A DNA stretch of 51,056 bases from Algoriphagus sp. (GTDB lineage: Bacteria > Bacteroidota > Bacteroidia > Cytophagales > Cyclobacteriaceae): positions 1 through 51,056 of the forward strand of contig NZ_JAMWZB010000035.1 in the NCBI RefSeq assembly GCF_024305035.1, read 5' to 3'. The translations under genes were made by a program, and so were the position numbers. Shown one piece after another: positions 34,937-44,928 of the stretch (its first letter is position 1; each line of letters starts with the position of its first letter). The notes under the pieces were generated by a model. It saw only the letters and a list, made by a program, of their open reading frames with translations, did not search any database and had not been told where the DNA came from.

Positions 34937-36691
34937 TTAGTTTTTCAACTGCACCCGAATGAAAAGTTCTTCCAACTGTTCATTGGCGATGCTACTGGGA
35001 GAATCGATCATCACATCTCTTCCGGAATTGTTCTTTGGAAAAGCAATATAATCACGAATCGAATCCGAGCCGCCAAAAATGGCACAAAGACGATCAAAAC
35101 CAAAGGCTATTCCTCCATGTGGCGGAGCACCATATTCAAAAGCCTCCATCAAAAATCCGAATTGCTTTTGAGCCTCTTCCTCGGAAAATCCTAAGTGTTT
35201 AAACATCAGCTGCTGGGTAGGCCGATCGTGAATTCGAATAGAGCCTCCCCCGATTTCAACCCCATTGATGACCAAATCGTACGCATTTGCTCTTACAGCA
35301 CCGGGATTGGTTTCCAGCAAGGGAATATCTTCTCGCTTAGGAGAAGTAAAGGGATGGTGCATGGCATGGAAGCGCTCAGTTTCCTCATCCCATTCCAACA
35401 ACGGGAAATCTACTACCCAAAGTGGCTTAAACACATTTTTATCTCGCAGCCCCAGCTCCTCGCCCATCTTTAGCCGGAGTTCGGAAAGCTGCTTCCGCAC
35501 TTTGTTTTCCTCTCCACTTAATACCAAAATTAAATCCCCAGGCACTGCCTGAAATGCTTCTGCCCATCGGCTGAGATCTTCGGAAGTATAAAATTTATCC
35601 ACGGTGGATTTCAAACTGCCGTCGGAATTGTATTTGACATACACAAGTCCTTTGGCACCGATTTGAGGTCGCTTTACCCACTCGGTTAACCCATCTAATT
35701 GCTTTCGGGTATACTCAGCGGCCCCTTTGGCACAGATGCCCACAACCAACTCCGCCGAATCAAAAATTCCAAAACCTTTCCCTTTAGCCAACTCATTGAG
35801 CTCGACAAATTTCATGTCAAACCGAAGGTCTGGCTTATCATTGCCATAAAACTTCATCGCATCGGCATAGGTCATTCGCTTAACCTCTTCCAATTCCACC
35901 CCTTTGACAGTTTTGAAAAGGTGCTTAGTCAGTCCCTCAAAAGTGGACAAAATATCCTCCTGATCCACAAAGGACATTTCACAATCTATCTGCGTAAATT
36001 CCGGTTGACGGTCCGCTCGTAGATCTTCATCTCTAAAGCATTTAACGATCTGAAAATACCGGTCAAAACCCGACACCATCAGCAACTGCTTAAAGGTCTG
36101 AGGGGACTGAGGAAGGGCATAAAATTCTCCTGGGTTAATTCGGCTGGGAACCACAAAATCCCGCGCTCCTTCGGGAGTTGATTTAATCAAAACAGGTGTT
36201 TCCACTTCAATAAATTGCTCAGCATCCATGTACCGGCGCGTCTCCTGCATCATGCGATGACGGAGTTGGAGTTTTTGTCGGACCACATTCCTCCTCAAGT
36301 CCAAGTAACGGTACTTCATTCGCAGATCATCCCCGCCGTCTGTTTCATCTTCAATAATAAAAGGTGGAACTTTGGCTGCATTCAATACCTCTAGGGATTC
36401 CGCCTTAATTTCGATATGTCCGGTTGGAATTTTATCATTTTTTGAGGTTCGTTCGATGACTTTCCCAGAGGCCTGCACCACAAATTCACGGCCTAACTGT
36501 GAGGCCTTTTCCAAAAGCTTCTGATCGGTTGATCCTTCTTCAAAAATCAATTGAGTTACGCCATACCGGTCCCGCAGATCGACCCAAATCAGGCCTCCTT
36601 TATTTCGGACTCGCTGAACCCAGCCAGCTAAAGTTACGTGTTGATTGATATGATCTAGGCGCAATTCGCCACAAGTATGCGTTCTCAGCAT
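34937..36691 (-). CDS. aspS: Aspartyl-tRNA synthetase
   Basis: 584 residues, bacterial-type AspRS. An N-terminal OB-fold anticodon-binding domain (1 to about 105, GWVQRVRNKGGLIWVDLRDR) is followed by the class II catalytic domain, with motif 2 (FRDEDLRADRQPEFTQ, about 215-230), the bacterial GAD insertion (about 285-415) and motif 3 (GIAFGFDRL, about 526-534). The absence of a typical archaeal-type shortening means it is the bacterial form; whether it also charges tRNA-Asn cannot be read here. The two GUC-anticodon tRNA-like genes in this window carry several AspRS identity bases, which makes this enzyme their natural candidate partner. Confidence 0.96.
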   Translation of the reverse strand: MLRTHTCGELRLDHINQHVTLAGWVQRVRNKGGLIWVDLRDRYGVTQLIFEEGSTDQKLLEKASQLGREFVVQASGKVIERTSKNDKIPTGHIEIKAESLEVLNAAKVPPFIIEDETDGGDDLRMKYRYLDLRRNVVRQKLQLRHRMMQETRRYMDAEQFIEVETPVLIKSTPEGARDFVVPSRINPGEFYALPQSPQTFKQLLMVSGFDRYFQIVKCFRDEDLRADRQPEFTQIDCEMSFVDQEDILSTFEGLTKHLFKTVKGVELEEVKRMTYADAMKFYGNDKPDLRFDMKFVELNELAKGKGFGIFDSAELVVGICAKGAAEYTRKQLDGLTEWVKRPQIGAKGLVYVKYNSDGSLKSTVDKFYTSEDLSRWAEAFQAVPGDLILVLSGEENKVRKQLSELRLKMGEELGLRDKNVFKPLWVVDFPLLEWDEETERFHAMHHPFTSPKREDIPLLETNPGAVRANAYDLVINGVEIGGGSIRIHDRPTQQLMFKHLGFSEEEAQKQFGFLMEAFEYGAPPHGGIAFGFDRLCAIFGGSDSIRDYIAFPKNNSGRDVMIDSPSSIANEQLEELFIRVQLKN

Positions 36692-36988
36692 GATTTAATT
36701 TGATTTTTGGGAGTTCAAAGATAAATAAATGGGAGGGAGTTCTCCATGAATCTTTGAAAGATTCATCGAAAATGTCCAGAATCAATGCAAGATTTTGGAT
36801 TTATTGGCGTTTATTTTAGTAAGTCTTTAAAAAATTACGTTTCTCGATCCTATTTTCATTAATTCTGTTAATTCGGTATAAAAATTGAAACAAAGTTGCG
36901 TCGATCCATCAGAAAACTTGCATAAAAGTGAGTTTTTGACTTGATTTAAAACTTAACAGTACTCACCCTTCAAAAACTTAACCCGAGA

Positions 36989-38299
36989 ATGAAAAAGAAA
37001 TGGATTGGTATGCTTGCTTTAGTTGGATTAGCTGCCGCAATTTTTCTGTTTCAAAACCGCCCATTTTCTTCCGATAAGTCCAAGTTAACCACCCTCTCCG
37101 AATCAGACAGTATCCCGGAAGCTGTAGCGCCAGACAGATTTTTATATGGGATCGATGTGACCGGACTAAACATCATCGAGGGCACCGTTAACAAAAACCA
37201 AACCTTGGCCTCCATATTAAGTCCCTTTAATGTTCCCTATCAGATCATTGACGCCATTGCCAAAAAATCAAAAGAGGTTTTTGATGTGCGAGGGATTGCG
37301 ACCAATAAAAAATTTACGGTTTTGACCTCTGGAGACAGCGTACCGGCCCGCTTTTTTATTTACGAACCGAATCCTGCCGAATATGTAGTGTTTGATTTGG
37401 ACAGTTTAGAAATCTACAAAGCGGAAAAACCTGCTGAATATCGAACTCGTGAAGCGGCAGGTATGATCGAAACCTCACTTTATGTAGACATGATCAAACA
37501 GGGGATAGGCCCAGATTTAATTGACTTGTTTGCAGATCTTTATGGCTGGTCAGTCGACTTTCAACGCTTACAAAAAGGAGATAAATTCAAAGTTCAGTTT
37601 GAAGAAAAATTAATTGATGGGGAAGTGGTGGGAATTACCGATATCAAATTAGCTTACTTTGAACACATGGGCGAACCCTATCATGCGATTCCATTCGAGC
37701 AAAACGGAGAGTTAAACTTTTTTGACCAACATGGTGAAAGTTTAAAGAAAGCATTTCTAAGAGATCCTTTAAAATATTCTCGCATCAGCTCACGCTACAG
37801 TCTTCGCCGATTTCATCCTGTTCAAAAACGATACAAAGCCCATTTAGGAACTGATTATGCTGCCCCAACTGGCACGGATATTCGATCCGTGGGCGATGGG
37901 ACGGTAGTCGAGGCCAGGTACACCTCTGCCAACGGCAATTATGTAAAAATCAAACATAACGGTACCTACACTACCCAATACCTTCACATGTCAAAAATCG
38001 GGAAAGGAATCAAACCAGGTACTCGTGTTAGACAAGGACAAGTAATCGGCTACGTGGGAAGCACTGGATTGGCAACTGGCCCTCACCTATGTTTCCGCTT
38101 TTGGAAAAATGGCAGACAAGAGGACTGGTTAAAAGAGAAAATTCCACCCTCCGAACCGATACTTCCACAAAACAGAATGGCTTTTGAAGACAAAAAAGCA
38201 GAAGCACTCAAACTATTGGCCGCTATCCTGGTACCGGGCGAAAACCAAGAGCTTATTGCTCAAAAGCAAGAAATACTCCCCCAAAGATCCGGAGAATAA
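36989..38299 (+). CDS. M23-family peptidoglycan DD-metallopeptidase
   Basis: 436 residues. The N-terminal hydrophobic segment (about 4-22) is a signal anchor or uncleaved signal. Residues about 50-260 form an OapA/LysM-like and linker region with 'NKNQTLASIL' typical of M23 N-domains. The C-terminal M23 domain (about 280-385) has the zinc ligands: HLGTDYA (His285, Asp289), YLHMS (His333, catalytic) and GPHLCF (His366). It is probably a cell-wall hydrolase acting on cross-link peptides for growth or division. It stands alone and is followed by a clear terminator. Confidence 0.9.
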   Translation: MKKKWIGMLALVGLAAAIFLFQNRPFSSDKSKLTTLSESDSIPEAVAPDRFLYGIDVTGLNIIEGTVNKNQTLASILSPFNVPYQIIDAIAKKSKEVFDVRGIATNKKFTVLTSGDSVPARFFIYEPNPAEYVVFDLDSLEIYKAEKPAEYRTREAAGMIETSLYVDMIKQGIGPDLIDLFADLYGWSVDFQRLQKGDKFKVQFEEKLIDGEVVGITDIKLAYFEHMGEPYHAIPFEQNGELNFFDQHGESLKKAFLRDPLKYSRISSRYSLRRFHPVQKRYKAHLGTDYAAPTGTDIRSVGDGTVVEARYTSANGNYVKIKHNGTYTTQYLHMSKIGKGIKPGTRVRQGQVIGYVGSTGLATGPHLCFRFWKNGRQEDWLKEKIPPSEPILPQNRMAFEDKKAEALKLLAAILVPGENQELIAQKQEILPQRSGE

Positions 38300-38325
38300 T
38301 GCTATCCTAGAATAGGTTTCCCCTT

Positions 38326-38367
38326 AAAAGAAGCTGAATGTCAACCTGATATTCAGCTTCTTTTTTT
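38326..38367 (+). terminator. Rho-independent terminator after the M23 peptidase gene
   Basis: A 14-bp stem (38326-38339 with 38351-38364) with an 11-nt loop ends in a seven-T tract at 38361-38367. Confidence 0.9.
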
Positions 38368-38400
38368 ATCTTACTAAATCAACCACCAATTTTAACCAAC

Positions 38401-41400
38401 ATGAACATAAAATCCATGGGGTTATGGATGCTAATGCTCCTACTTAGCTTTTCCATTCATGCCCAACGAAAAACAAGCCCGGCTGAAAATACCAAATTAG
38501 CAAAGCAAGATTTTTCTGCTTTCAAATTCAGAAATATCGGGCCTGCCTTTACCTCAGGAAGAATAGCCGACATTGCCATTCACCCAGAAAATCGAAATAC
38601 CTGGTACGTGGCTACCGCATCCAGTGGAGTCTGGAAAACTGTCAACGCAGGAACCACCTGGACTCCCATTTTTGATGATCAGCCCGTTTTTGCGACCGGA
38701 TGTGTCACCATAGACCCGAACAATCCCCATAGAGTCTGGGTGGGAACCGGTGAAAACAATGGAGGTCGGCACATTTCCTTCGGAGATGGGGTCTATTTGA
38801 GTGAAGATGGCGGAGCTACATGGCAAAATATGGGGCTTAAGGATTCTCAGCACATCGGTAAAATCATCGTACATCCAACTGACTCGAATATAATTTATGT
38901 GGCTTCCCAAGGACCTCTTTGGAATAAGGGTGGAGACCGGGGTTTTTATCGCTCAGTTGATGGAGGAAAAACCTGGGAAAAAACGCTTGGAGATGAAGAA
39001 TGGACAGGAGTAGCTGATATAGTAATTGATCCGAGAAACCCTGAAGTGATTTATGCTGCTACCTGGCAAAGACATCGAACCGTCGCAGCCTACCTGGGCG
39101 GTGGAGAAAAAGGGGGAGTTCATAAATCCACAGATGGCGGAAAAACCTGGACCCAACTTAAAAATGGGCTTCCCAATGGTGTCACTGGCAAGATCGGATT
39201 GGCCATTAGCCCACAGAACCCTGATTATGTCTATGCCACCATTGAATTGATCAGAAGGTCTGGAGGAGTTTACTTGACGAAAAACCAAGGAGCCTCTTGG
39301 GAAAAAATGTCAGATGCCGTCGCAGGGGCTACAGGACCGCATTATTATCAGGAAGTATATGCTTCTCCCCATGACTTTGGTACCCTTTACTTGATTGATG
39401 TTCGTATGCAGGTTTCCTATGATCATGGGAAAACTTTTGAGCTACTCAACACTTCTTCTACGCACTCGGATAGCCACTCCTTAAATTTCATTGAAGATGA
39501 GCCGAATTTTTTGCTTCTAGGAACAGATGGTGGGATCTATCAAACCAAAGATGGAGCTCAAACCTGGAAGTTCTTCGATAATTTACCCCTTACCCAATAT
39601 TATAAGCTCGCCGTAGACGATTCCGAACCCTTCTACAGGATTTATGGAGGTACCCAAGATAATGGTTCGCATGGGGGGCCCTCTCGAACGGATGATCAGA
39701 TTGGGATTTCAAATGGACATTGGTCCCGAGTGCTTGGGGGAGACGGTCATCAATCTGCTGTGGAACCTGGAAATCCGACAATTGGCTACGCAGAATCTCA
39801 GCAAGGTTACCTCAATCGCCTGGATAGAATCTCCGGTGAATCTGTTTTCATCCAACCTCAGCCAGCTGCCGGGGAGGGAGAAGAGCGGTTTAACTGGGAT
39901 GCTCCCATTTTGCCAAGTCAACATGTCCCAAGTACGATTTATTTTGCCTCTCATCGCGTTTGGAAATCCACCGACCGCGGAGATTCCTGGAAGGCCATTT
40001 CAGAGGACTTGACTAAGAAAAAAGAACGATTAGAGCAACCTATCATGGGTAGAAACCAAAGTTGGGATAACGCATGGGATGTTTATGCCATGTCCAACTT
40101 CAGTTCCATTACCTCACTGGGAGAATCCCCCCTCAATCCGGAAATTTTGTACGCAGGCACCGATGATGGATTGATTCAATCCACCACCAATGGTGGAGAA
40201 AACTGGACTGCAGTAGAGGTGGGTAGTATTGTTGGTGTGCCGGCCAATGCTTTTGTCAATGATATTCGGGCGGATTTATTTGAGGAACAGACTGTCTATG
40301 TCGTATTGGATAATCACAAAGAAGGAGACTTCAAACCTTATGTGGCTAAAAGTGAAGACGCTGGAAAAACTTGGACCTTAATTAACGGAAACCTTCCATC
40401 GACCTTATTAACCTGGCGAATAGTCCAGGATCATATTAATAAAGACCTCCTGTTTTTGGCTACTGAATTTGGAATTTATTTTACTCCAAATGCTGGTAAG
40501 GAATGGATTAAGTTGTCAGGTGGAGTTCCGACTATCTCTTTTCGAGACATCACCATCCAACGAAGGGAAAACGATTTGGTAGGTGCATCTTTTGGAAGAG
40601 GGTTTTTCATTTTGGATGATATGAGCCCTTTGAGAGAAATTACCGAAGCGACTTTAAATGAGCCTGCTAAGCTTTTCAAACCAAGAGATGGCTATTGGTA
40701 TACTGAAAGAAGAACACAAAGCAGTATGGGGGATGATTTTTGGACTGCTCCAAATCCTGACTTCGGGGTAACATTTTCCTATTTCCTTAAGGAGGGCTTA
40801 ACCACAGCAAAATCAGAGCGACAAAAGAAAGAGGCCGAAATGAAAGGACAGTCCATTCCTTTCCCGGGATTTGAGGCTTTAGAGGCTGAGATGAGGGAAA
40901 AAAGCCCAGAAATACACTTGGTCATCTCTGATGATCAAGGAAATATCCTACAGCGCGTCAAGGCCAATACCTCATCCGGATTTCACCGGACCACCTGGGA
41001 TTTGAGCCTTGCTTCTCAAGGATTAATTAATCCTGAATCCATTGCTCAAGGAAACAGGGGTGGAATGATGGCCTTGCCGGGTAGGTATTCGGCCACGCTT
41101 GAACTCCAGCGAGAGGGTGAAATTTCCCAACTTGGTGAACCCGTGAGCTTTGAAGTGAAGCCCTTACGAAAAGGGGCCCTTCCGGGTAAGTCTTTGGAAG
41201 AAATCAAATCTTTTAGAGCTGAACTTCAAAGTTTCCTCAACCAAGTCACCGAAACCAATCTGAGCCTGGATGAAGCCCTAAGCTCAGTCAAAGCAATGCA
41301 GGCTGCACTTTCCCGATCCGGAAAAGCTGATGCAGCGCTGTTGAAAGACCTGGATACTGCTGAAAAAGCCTTATTGCATATCGACTCCCAACTCAATGGA

Positions 41401-41649
41401 AACTTGGCACAACGAGAAATTTTTGACCCCATGCCACCTACCATTTCCGACAGAATCTCCGCTGCCTATAGTGGAGCTTACGGAACCTATGGGCCTACCG
41501 GCATGCAAAAATCAGCCTTAGAAGCTGGAAAAACAGAGCATGAGCCAATCGCATCTGAGCTCAAAACGCTGGTAAATGAAACTATTCCATCCCTGGCGCA
41601 GCGATTAAAAGCACTCGGATCTCCTCCGATTAAGGGCTTAACCAATTAA
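38401..41649 (+). CDS. Secreted sortilin (VPS10)/BNR-repeat protein
   Basis: 1082 residues. Signal peptide 1-21 (SFSIHAQ). From about 40 to 760 there are repeated Asp-box/BNR blades (S-x-D-x-G-x-T-W type, for example SEDGGATW, SVDGGKTW, STDGGKTW, TKNQGASW, STDRGDSW, SEDAGKTW) forming one or two beta-propellers of the VPS10/sortilin and WD40/YVTN-BNR class often annotated as glycosyl hydrolase. The last part (about 830-1082) is a helical/beta tail with a DUF-like segment. No catalytic residues for a hydrolase are evident, so the common 'glycosyl hydrolase' label is unproven. There is no T9SS sorting domain, so the protein is likely periplasmic or outer-membrane associated. Transcription ends at a terminator 5 bp after the stop. 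Confidence 0.83.
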   Translation: MNIKSMGLWMLMLLLSFSIHAQRKTSPAENTKLAKQDFSAFKFRNIGPAFTSGRIADIAIHPENRNTWYVATASSGVWKTVNAGTTWTPIFDDQPVFATGCVTIDPNNPHRVWVGTGENNGGRHISFGDGVYLSEDGGATWQNMGLKDSQHIGKIIVHPTDSNIIYVASQGPLWNKGGDRGFYRSVDGGKTWEKTLGDEEWTGVADIVIDPRNPEVIYAATWQRHRTVAAYLGGGEKGGVHKSTDGGKTWTQLKNGLPNGVTGKIGLAISPQNPDYVYATIELIRRSGGVYLTKNQGASWEKMSDAVAGATGPHYYQEVYASPHDFGTLYLIDVRMQVSYDHGKTFELLNTSSTHSDSHSLNFIEDEPNFLLLGTDGGIYQTKDGAQTWKFFDNLPLTQYYKLAVDDSEPFYRIYGGTQDNGSHGGPSRTDDQIGISNGHWSRVLGGDGHQSAVEPGNPTIGYAESQQGYLNRLDRISGESVFIQPQPAAGEGEERFNWDAPILPSQHVPSTIYFASHRVWKSTDRGDSWKAISEDLTKKKERLEQPIMGRNQSWDNAWDVYAMSNFSSITSLGESPLNPEILYAGTDDGLIQSTTNGGENWTAVEVGSIVGVPANAFVNDIRADLFEEQTVYVVLDNHKEGDFKPYVAKSEDAGKTWTLINGNLPSTLLTWRIVQDHINKDLLFLATEFGIYFTPNAGKEWIKLSGGVPTISFRDITIQRRENDLVGASFGRGFFILDDMSPLREITEATLNEPAKLFKPRDGYWYTERRTQSSMGDDFWTAPNPDFGVTFSYFLKEGLTTAKSERQKKEAEMKGQSIPFPGFEALEAEMREKSPEIHLVISDDQGNILQRVKANTSSGFHRTTWDLSLASQGLINPESIAQGNRGGMMALPGRYSATLELQREGEISQLGEPVSFEVKPLRKGALPGKSLEEIKSFRAELQSFLNQVTETNLSLDEALSSVKAMQAALSRSGKADAALLKDLDTAEKALLHIDSQLNGNLAQREIFDPMPPTISDRISAAYSGAYGTYGPTGMQKSALEAGKTEHEPIASELKTLVNETIPSLAQRLKALGSPPIKGLTN

Positions 41650-41653
41650 ACCT

Positions 41654-41683
41654 AAAGCTCCGGTTAACAGCCGGAGCTTTTTT
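41654..41683 (+). terminator. Rho-independent terminator after the BNR-repeat gene
   Basis: A 10-bp stem AAAGCTCCGG/CCGGAGCTTT (41654-41663 with 41671-41680) is followed by T residues. It lies just before rluF, so rluF needs its own promoter. Confidence 0.9.
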
Positions 41684-41746
41684 GTTTTGATTTCGTTGAG
41701 ATCAATCCTCAAGGAAAACTTAACTTGCAGAATCAAATCTGTAGCC

Positions 41747-42475
41747 TTGGAAAAAGACCAACTGATCAGAATCAATAAATACCTCAGCGAGGTGGGCTTT
41801 TGCTCGAGAAGGGAAGCGGACAAGTTGCTGGAACAGGGAAGAATTACCCTCAATGGGAAAGTTCCTGAATTAGGGACCAAAGTAAGCCCTGGAGATCAAG
41901 TCGCCGTTGATGGAAAAGCGGTTGGTCAACCGATCCAAAAGCATACCTACCTTGCTTTCAACAAGCCCGTGGGAATCGTATCAACCACTGACACCAAGGG
42001 CGAAAAGAATAACATCATTGATTTTATCGGACATCCAGAGCGGATTTTCCCTATTGGGAGATTAGACAAGGATAGTGAAGGACTGATTTTTTTGACTTCC
42101 GAAGGGGACATTGTCAATAAAATTTTGCGCGCTGGAAACCGCCACGAAAAAGAATACATCGTCACGGTAGACAAACCCATCGACGAGCGATTTATTCAGC
42201 GCATGTCAAATGGTGTTCCGATCTTAGGAAAAATTACCAAGAAATGCAGGGTGGAAAAAATCAGTAAGTTCAAATTCCGAATCATTTTGATCGAAGGTAT
42301 GAACCGCCAAATTCGTAGGATGACTCAGTATTTTGGCTACACGGTAAAACAACTTAAGCGCGTCCGAATCATGAATATTCAATTGGATATTCCTACCGGG
42401 AAATGGCGGGATTTAACCCCAACGGAATTAAAAGAGCTCAACGAACTCATTTCCGGAAGTTCCAAAACGGCATAA
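41747..42475 (+). CDS. rluF: RluF-like 23S rRNA pseudouridine synthase
   Basis: About 242 residues from TTG at 41747, chosen because the conserved S4 domain starts at once (LIRINKYLSEVGFCSRREADKL); the frame is open to a TTG at 41687, but that codon sits 3 bp after the preceding terminator. The S4 domain is followed by the RluB/E/F catalytic domain: KPVGIVSTTD, GRLDKDSEGLIFLT (catalytic Asp), GVPILGKITKKC and the GMNRQIRRM motif. These strings closely match E. coli RluF, which modifies U2604 of 23S rRNA; the basic C-terminal tail of the E. coli enzyme is missing, which is common. It converges with the OmpA gene across a shared terminator. Confidence 0.88.
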   Translation: MEKDQLIRINKYLSEVGFCSRREADKLLEQGRITLNGKVPELGTKVSPGDQVAVDGKAVGQPIQKHTYLAFNKPVGIVSTTDTKGEKNNIIDFIGHPERIFPIGRLDKDSEGLIFLTSEGDIVNKILRAGNRHEKEYIVTVDKPIDERFIQRMSNGVPILGKITKKCRVEKISKFKFRIILIEGMNRQIRRMTQYFGYTVKQLKRVRIMNIQLDIPTGKWRDLTPTELKELNELISGSSKTA

Positions 42476-42504
42476 AAAAAAGGACTTCGATTGAAGCCCT
42501 TTTT
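42474..42504. terminator. Bidirectional terminator between rluF and the OmpA gene
   Basis: AAAAAGG-A-CTTC pairs with GAAG-C-CCTTTTT around the loop GATT, with one A-C mismatch. A/T tracts on both sides allow use in either direction, as expected between two convergent genes. Confidence 0.8.
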
Positions 42505-42529
42505 CAGATACTAATACTCTATAAACTTA

Positions 42530-44926
42530 TCACATCGTATCTACTTTTTTCTGTCGACCGGTGTAGGTAAATGCTCCTTTTTCCAGTCGAAGTTCTGTTC
42601 TTCTGTTAAGTTGATGCATCGCTTCAGTACAGGTTCCAGTGCTACAGTCATGAATCGGCTTAGTTTCTCCAAACCACTTGTGCTCCATCCTGTTTTCTTC
42701 AATCCCACGTTTGATCAAGTACTCTTTCACGACATCAGCTCTACGCTCAGAAAGAGACTCGTTGTAAGCATCATCTCCTCGTTGATCCGTGTGCCCTTCA
42801 ATAAAGAGCATCAAATTCGGCAACCGTTGTAGCATAATGGCTGTTCGCTCCAAATCCTGCTTATGTACCGATCTCAACATAGACTTATCAAAATCAAAGT
42901 AGATCGTTGGTATATCATTGATGTCTTTCTGAACCATATCGAAGATATCCTCGGGCTTACAAAAATCCATATCTTTCAACTCTTCAGGAATGTCATACTG
43001 CTTCGTTGGATCAGGAAATGCTTCCAAGACCAGTTCAGAACGTCTGTTTAATTGATGGTCCACATCAGGACAAGGAACCCCGTTTCCACAATCATTCACC
43101 AAATTCTGTTCTCCAAACCACTCCAATCTGATTCTGTCAGCGGAAATGTTGTATTGAGCCATGTATTCAGTAACTGCCTGGGCACGGTTATTTGATAAAG
43201 TAATATTATACTCATCAGAGGCTCTAGAATCGGTATGTGAAGCTACCAAAAGGTCAAGGAAGGTGTACTTATTCATGACCTCAGCAATTTTATCCAATGC
43301 TTCTTTGGCATCTTCACGGATGACGTATTTGTCTAGGTCATAATAAACAATGTCCACAAAAACTGGAAGTTGATAAGGAATGGGAGAAAGTTTGTATTCC
43401 TTCTTCAAAGTATCTCCTTCAAACCCTTTGGTTGAGATATCATCCGCTGTGATGGTAAAATAACCAGGCTTAGAAATACGGATCGAAAAATCACTATCTG
43501 GCTCCAATTCGGCAGTCAGTTCTCCTTTTGCATTACGTTGGGTAGTCACATTTCCATTTTGAGTTTCATCTCTTAAGGTAGCCATGTAGCTATCGTTGAT
43601 GATCACTCCTTCGCAATCAATTACACGAGCAAGAAACTGCTTATAAACATCTTCCATCAAATAAATGTCGTCAAGACCCATTCCCCCGTTTCTGTTGGAA
43701 GAAAGGTAAACCTCTCCATCTTCCATTTCACGGTAACCAAAATCATCGGCGCTGGAATTGATGGGCATCCCCATGTTTTGAACATTGGAAACTCCAGAAG
43801 AGGTGTAGTCTGCCACATAGACGTCCAGTCCGCCTACTCGAGGATGTCCACTCGAAGAGAAGTAAAACTTATCTCCTTTTCGGAAAGGATGTGTTTCGTT
43901 TCCATCGGTATTTACTTGGCTACCCAAATTGACTGGTGGAGAAAAATTCATTTCTTCATCGTACTCAGAATAAAAGATATCATATCCTCCAAGCGACCCT
44001 TCCATATCAGAAGTGAAATACAGACGTTTCGCTTCTTCATCTACAAAGGGATGCATCACCGCATGACCCAATGAATCATTAAATGTGAATGGGGTAAAAC
44101 CCTCTAATTCTCCATTTTCATTGACTTTGCTGTAGTAAATTTCAGGTTGTACAACGATTTCTCTGGTCTTTCTGACCTTTTTAATATCCCGAGTAACAGA
44201 ATAGAAAAGAATTCCCGCTTCTTTGGCAAAGCTAGGATCAGAGAAGTTGAACGTACCGGGTACGTTTGACATCACTTCGGTAATTTCGCCCTCTTCATTT
44301 TTCTTGTAGATGCTGAAGTATTCCCGGTCTGTAAAATCGTTTTTCTCATCACTGAAGAATTTATTTCTTCCGTCGATTCGTAGGCCTGGCATTTCGCTGG
44401 AATAGGATCCACCACGGTCAGAAACAAAGAATTGATTTCCATTGGCGTCTTCTTCCAGGCTAAAATCCGATGCTTCTGAGTTTAATTCTGAAACGTTTTC
44501 GAGCTTGACCTTCTTTCGGGAAGAAACGGTAATCAGGTCTTCCACATCCAAAGAATCGGCAGATACTCCTCTTGCCTGAATCAGGCTTAAGGCTTCAGCT
44601 CTTTTATCGGTTAATTGTGCCGCCGAAAGCAGATTTGCGAAATCACTTTGCTCGACCTCCTCCTCATAGGCAACCACATTGGACCACCATTCATAGGATT
44701 GATCATAATCCCGTACCTTATCGTAAGCTTCGGCGACTTTTTTAGCCACATCATAGCTTGGCTTTTTGGCATAGGCTTCTTTATATTGCTCGATGGCGTG
44801 TTGATAGTTCATCAACTCCATCTGCTGATCAGCGTAGCGAACTTTGGATTTTTGAGCTGAGGCTCCCCCAACTATCCCTAAAAATAAGCTGGCTGAAATA
44901 CTTACTATCGTCAATGTCTTTTTCAT
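42530..44926 (-). CDS. OmpA-family protein with TPR-like, PD40 and two tandem OmpA domains (T9SS-associated)
   Basis: 798 residues from ATG 44926 (MKKTL). The frame is open to 44938, but the signal peptide begins at MKK and that start leaves a 2-bp gap after porP. A signal peptide (about 1-25) is followed by TPR-like helices (about 28-120), PD40/WD40-like propeller repeats (about 155-440), a carboxypeptidase-regulatory-like domain (about 455-530), then two OmpA C-terminal domains (about 535-645 and 675-785). Each has the peptidoglycan-binding HTD and LSxxRA motifs. This resembles the PorE-like proteins that anchor T9SS-associated PorP/SprF complexes to peptidoglycan. Most relatives have a single OmpA domain; the duplication is noteworthy. 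Confidence 0.85.
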   Translation of the reverse strand: MKKTLTIVSISASLFLGIVGGASAQKSKVRYADQQMELMNYQHAIEQYKEAYAKKPSYDVAKKVAEAYDKVRDYDQSYEWWSNVVAYEEEVEQSDFANLLSAAQLTDKRAEALSLIQARGVSADSLDVEDLITVSSRKKVKLENVSELNSEASDFSLEEDANGNQFFVSDRGGSYSSEMPGLRIDGRNKFFSDEKNDFTDREYFSIYKKNEEGEITEVMSNVPGTFNFSDPSFAKEAGILFYSVTRDIKKVRKTREIVVQPEIYYSKVNENGELEGFTPFTFNDSLGHAVMHPFVDEEAKRLYFTSDMEGSLGGYDIFYSEYDEEMNFSPPVNLGSQVNTDGNETHPFRKGDKFYFSSSGHPRVGGLDVYVADYTSSGVSNVQNMGMPINSSADDFGYREMEDGEVYLSSNRNGGMGLDDIYLMEDVYKQFLARVIDCEGVIINDSYMATLRDETQNGNVTTQRNAKGELTAELEPDSDFSIRISKPGYFTITADDISTKGFEGDTLKKEYKLSPIPYQLPVFVDIVYYDLDKYVIREDAKEALDKIAEVMNKYTFLDLLVASHTDSRASDEYNITLSNNRAQAVTEYMAQYNISADRIRLEWFGEQNLVNDCGNGVPCPDVDHQLNRRSELVLEAFPDPTKQYDIPEELKDMDFCKPEDIFDMVQKDINDIPTIYFDFDKSMLRSVHKQDLERTAIMLQRLPNLMLFIEGHTDQRGDDAYNESLSERRADVVKEYLIKRGIEENRMEHKWFGETKPIHDCSTGTCTEAMHQLNRRTELRLEKGAFTYTGRQKKVDTM

Positions 44927-44928
44927 AA

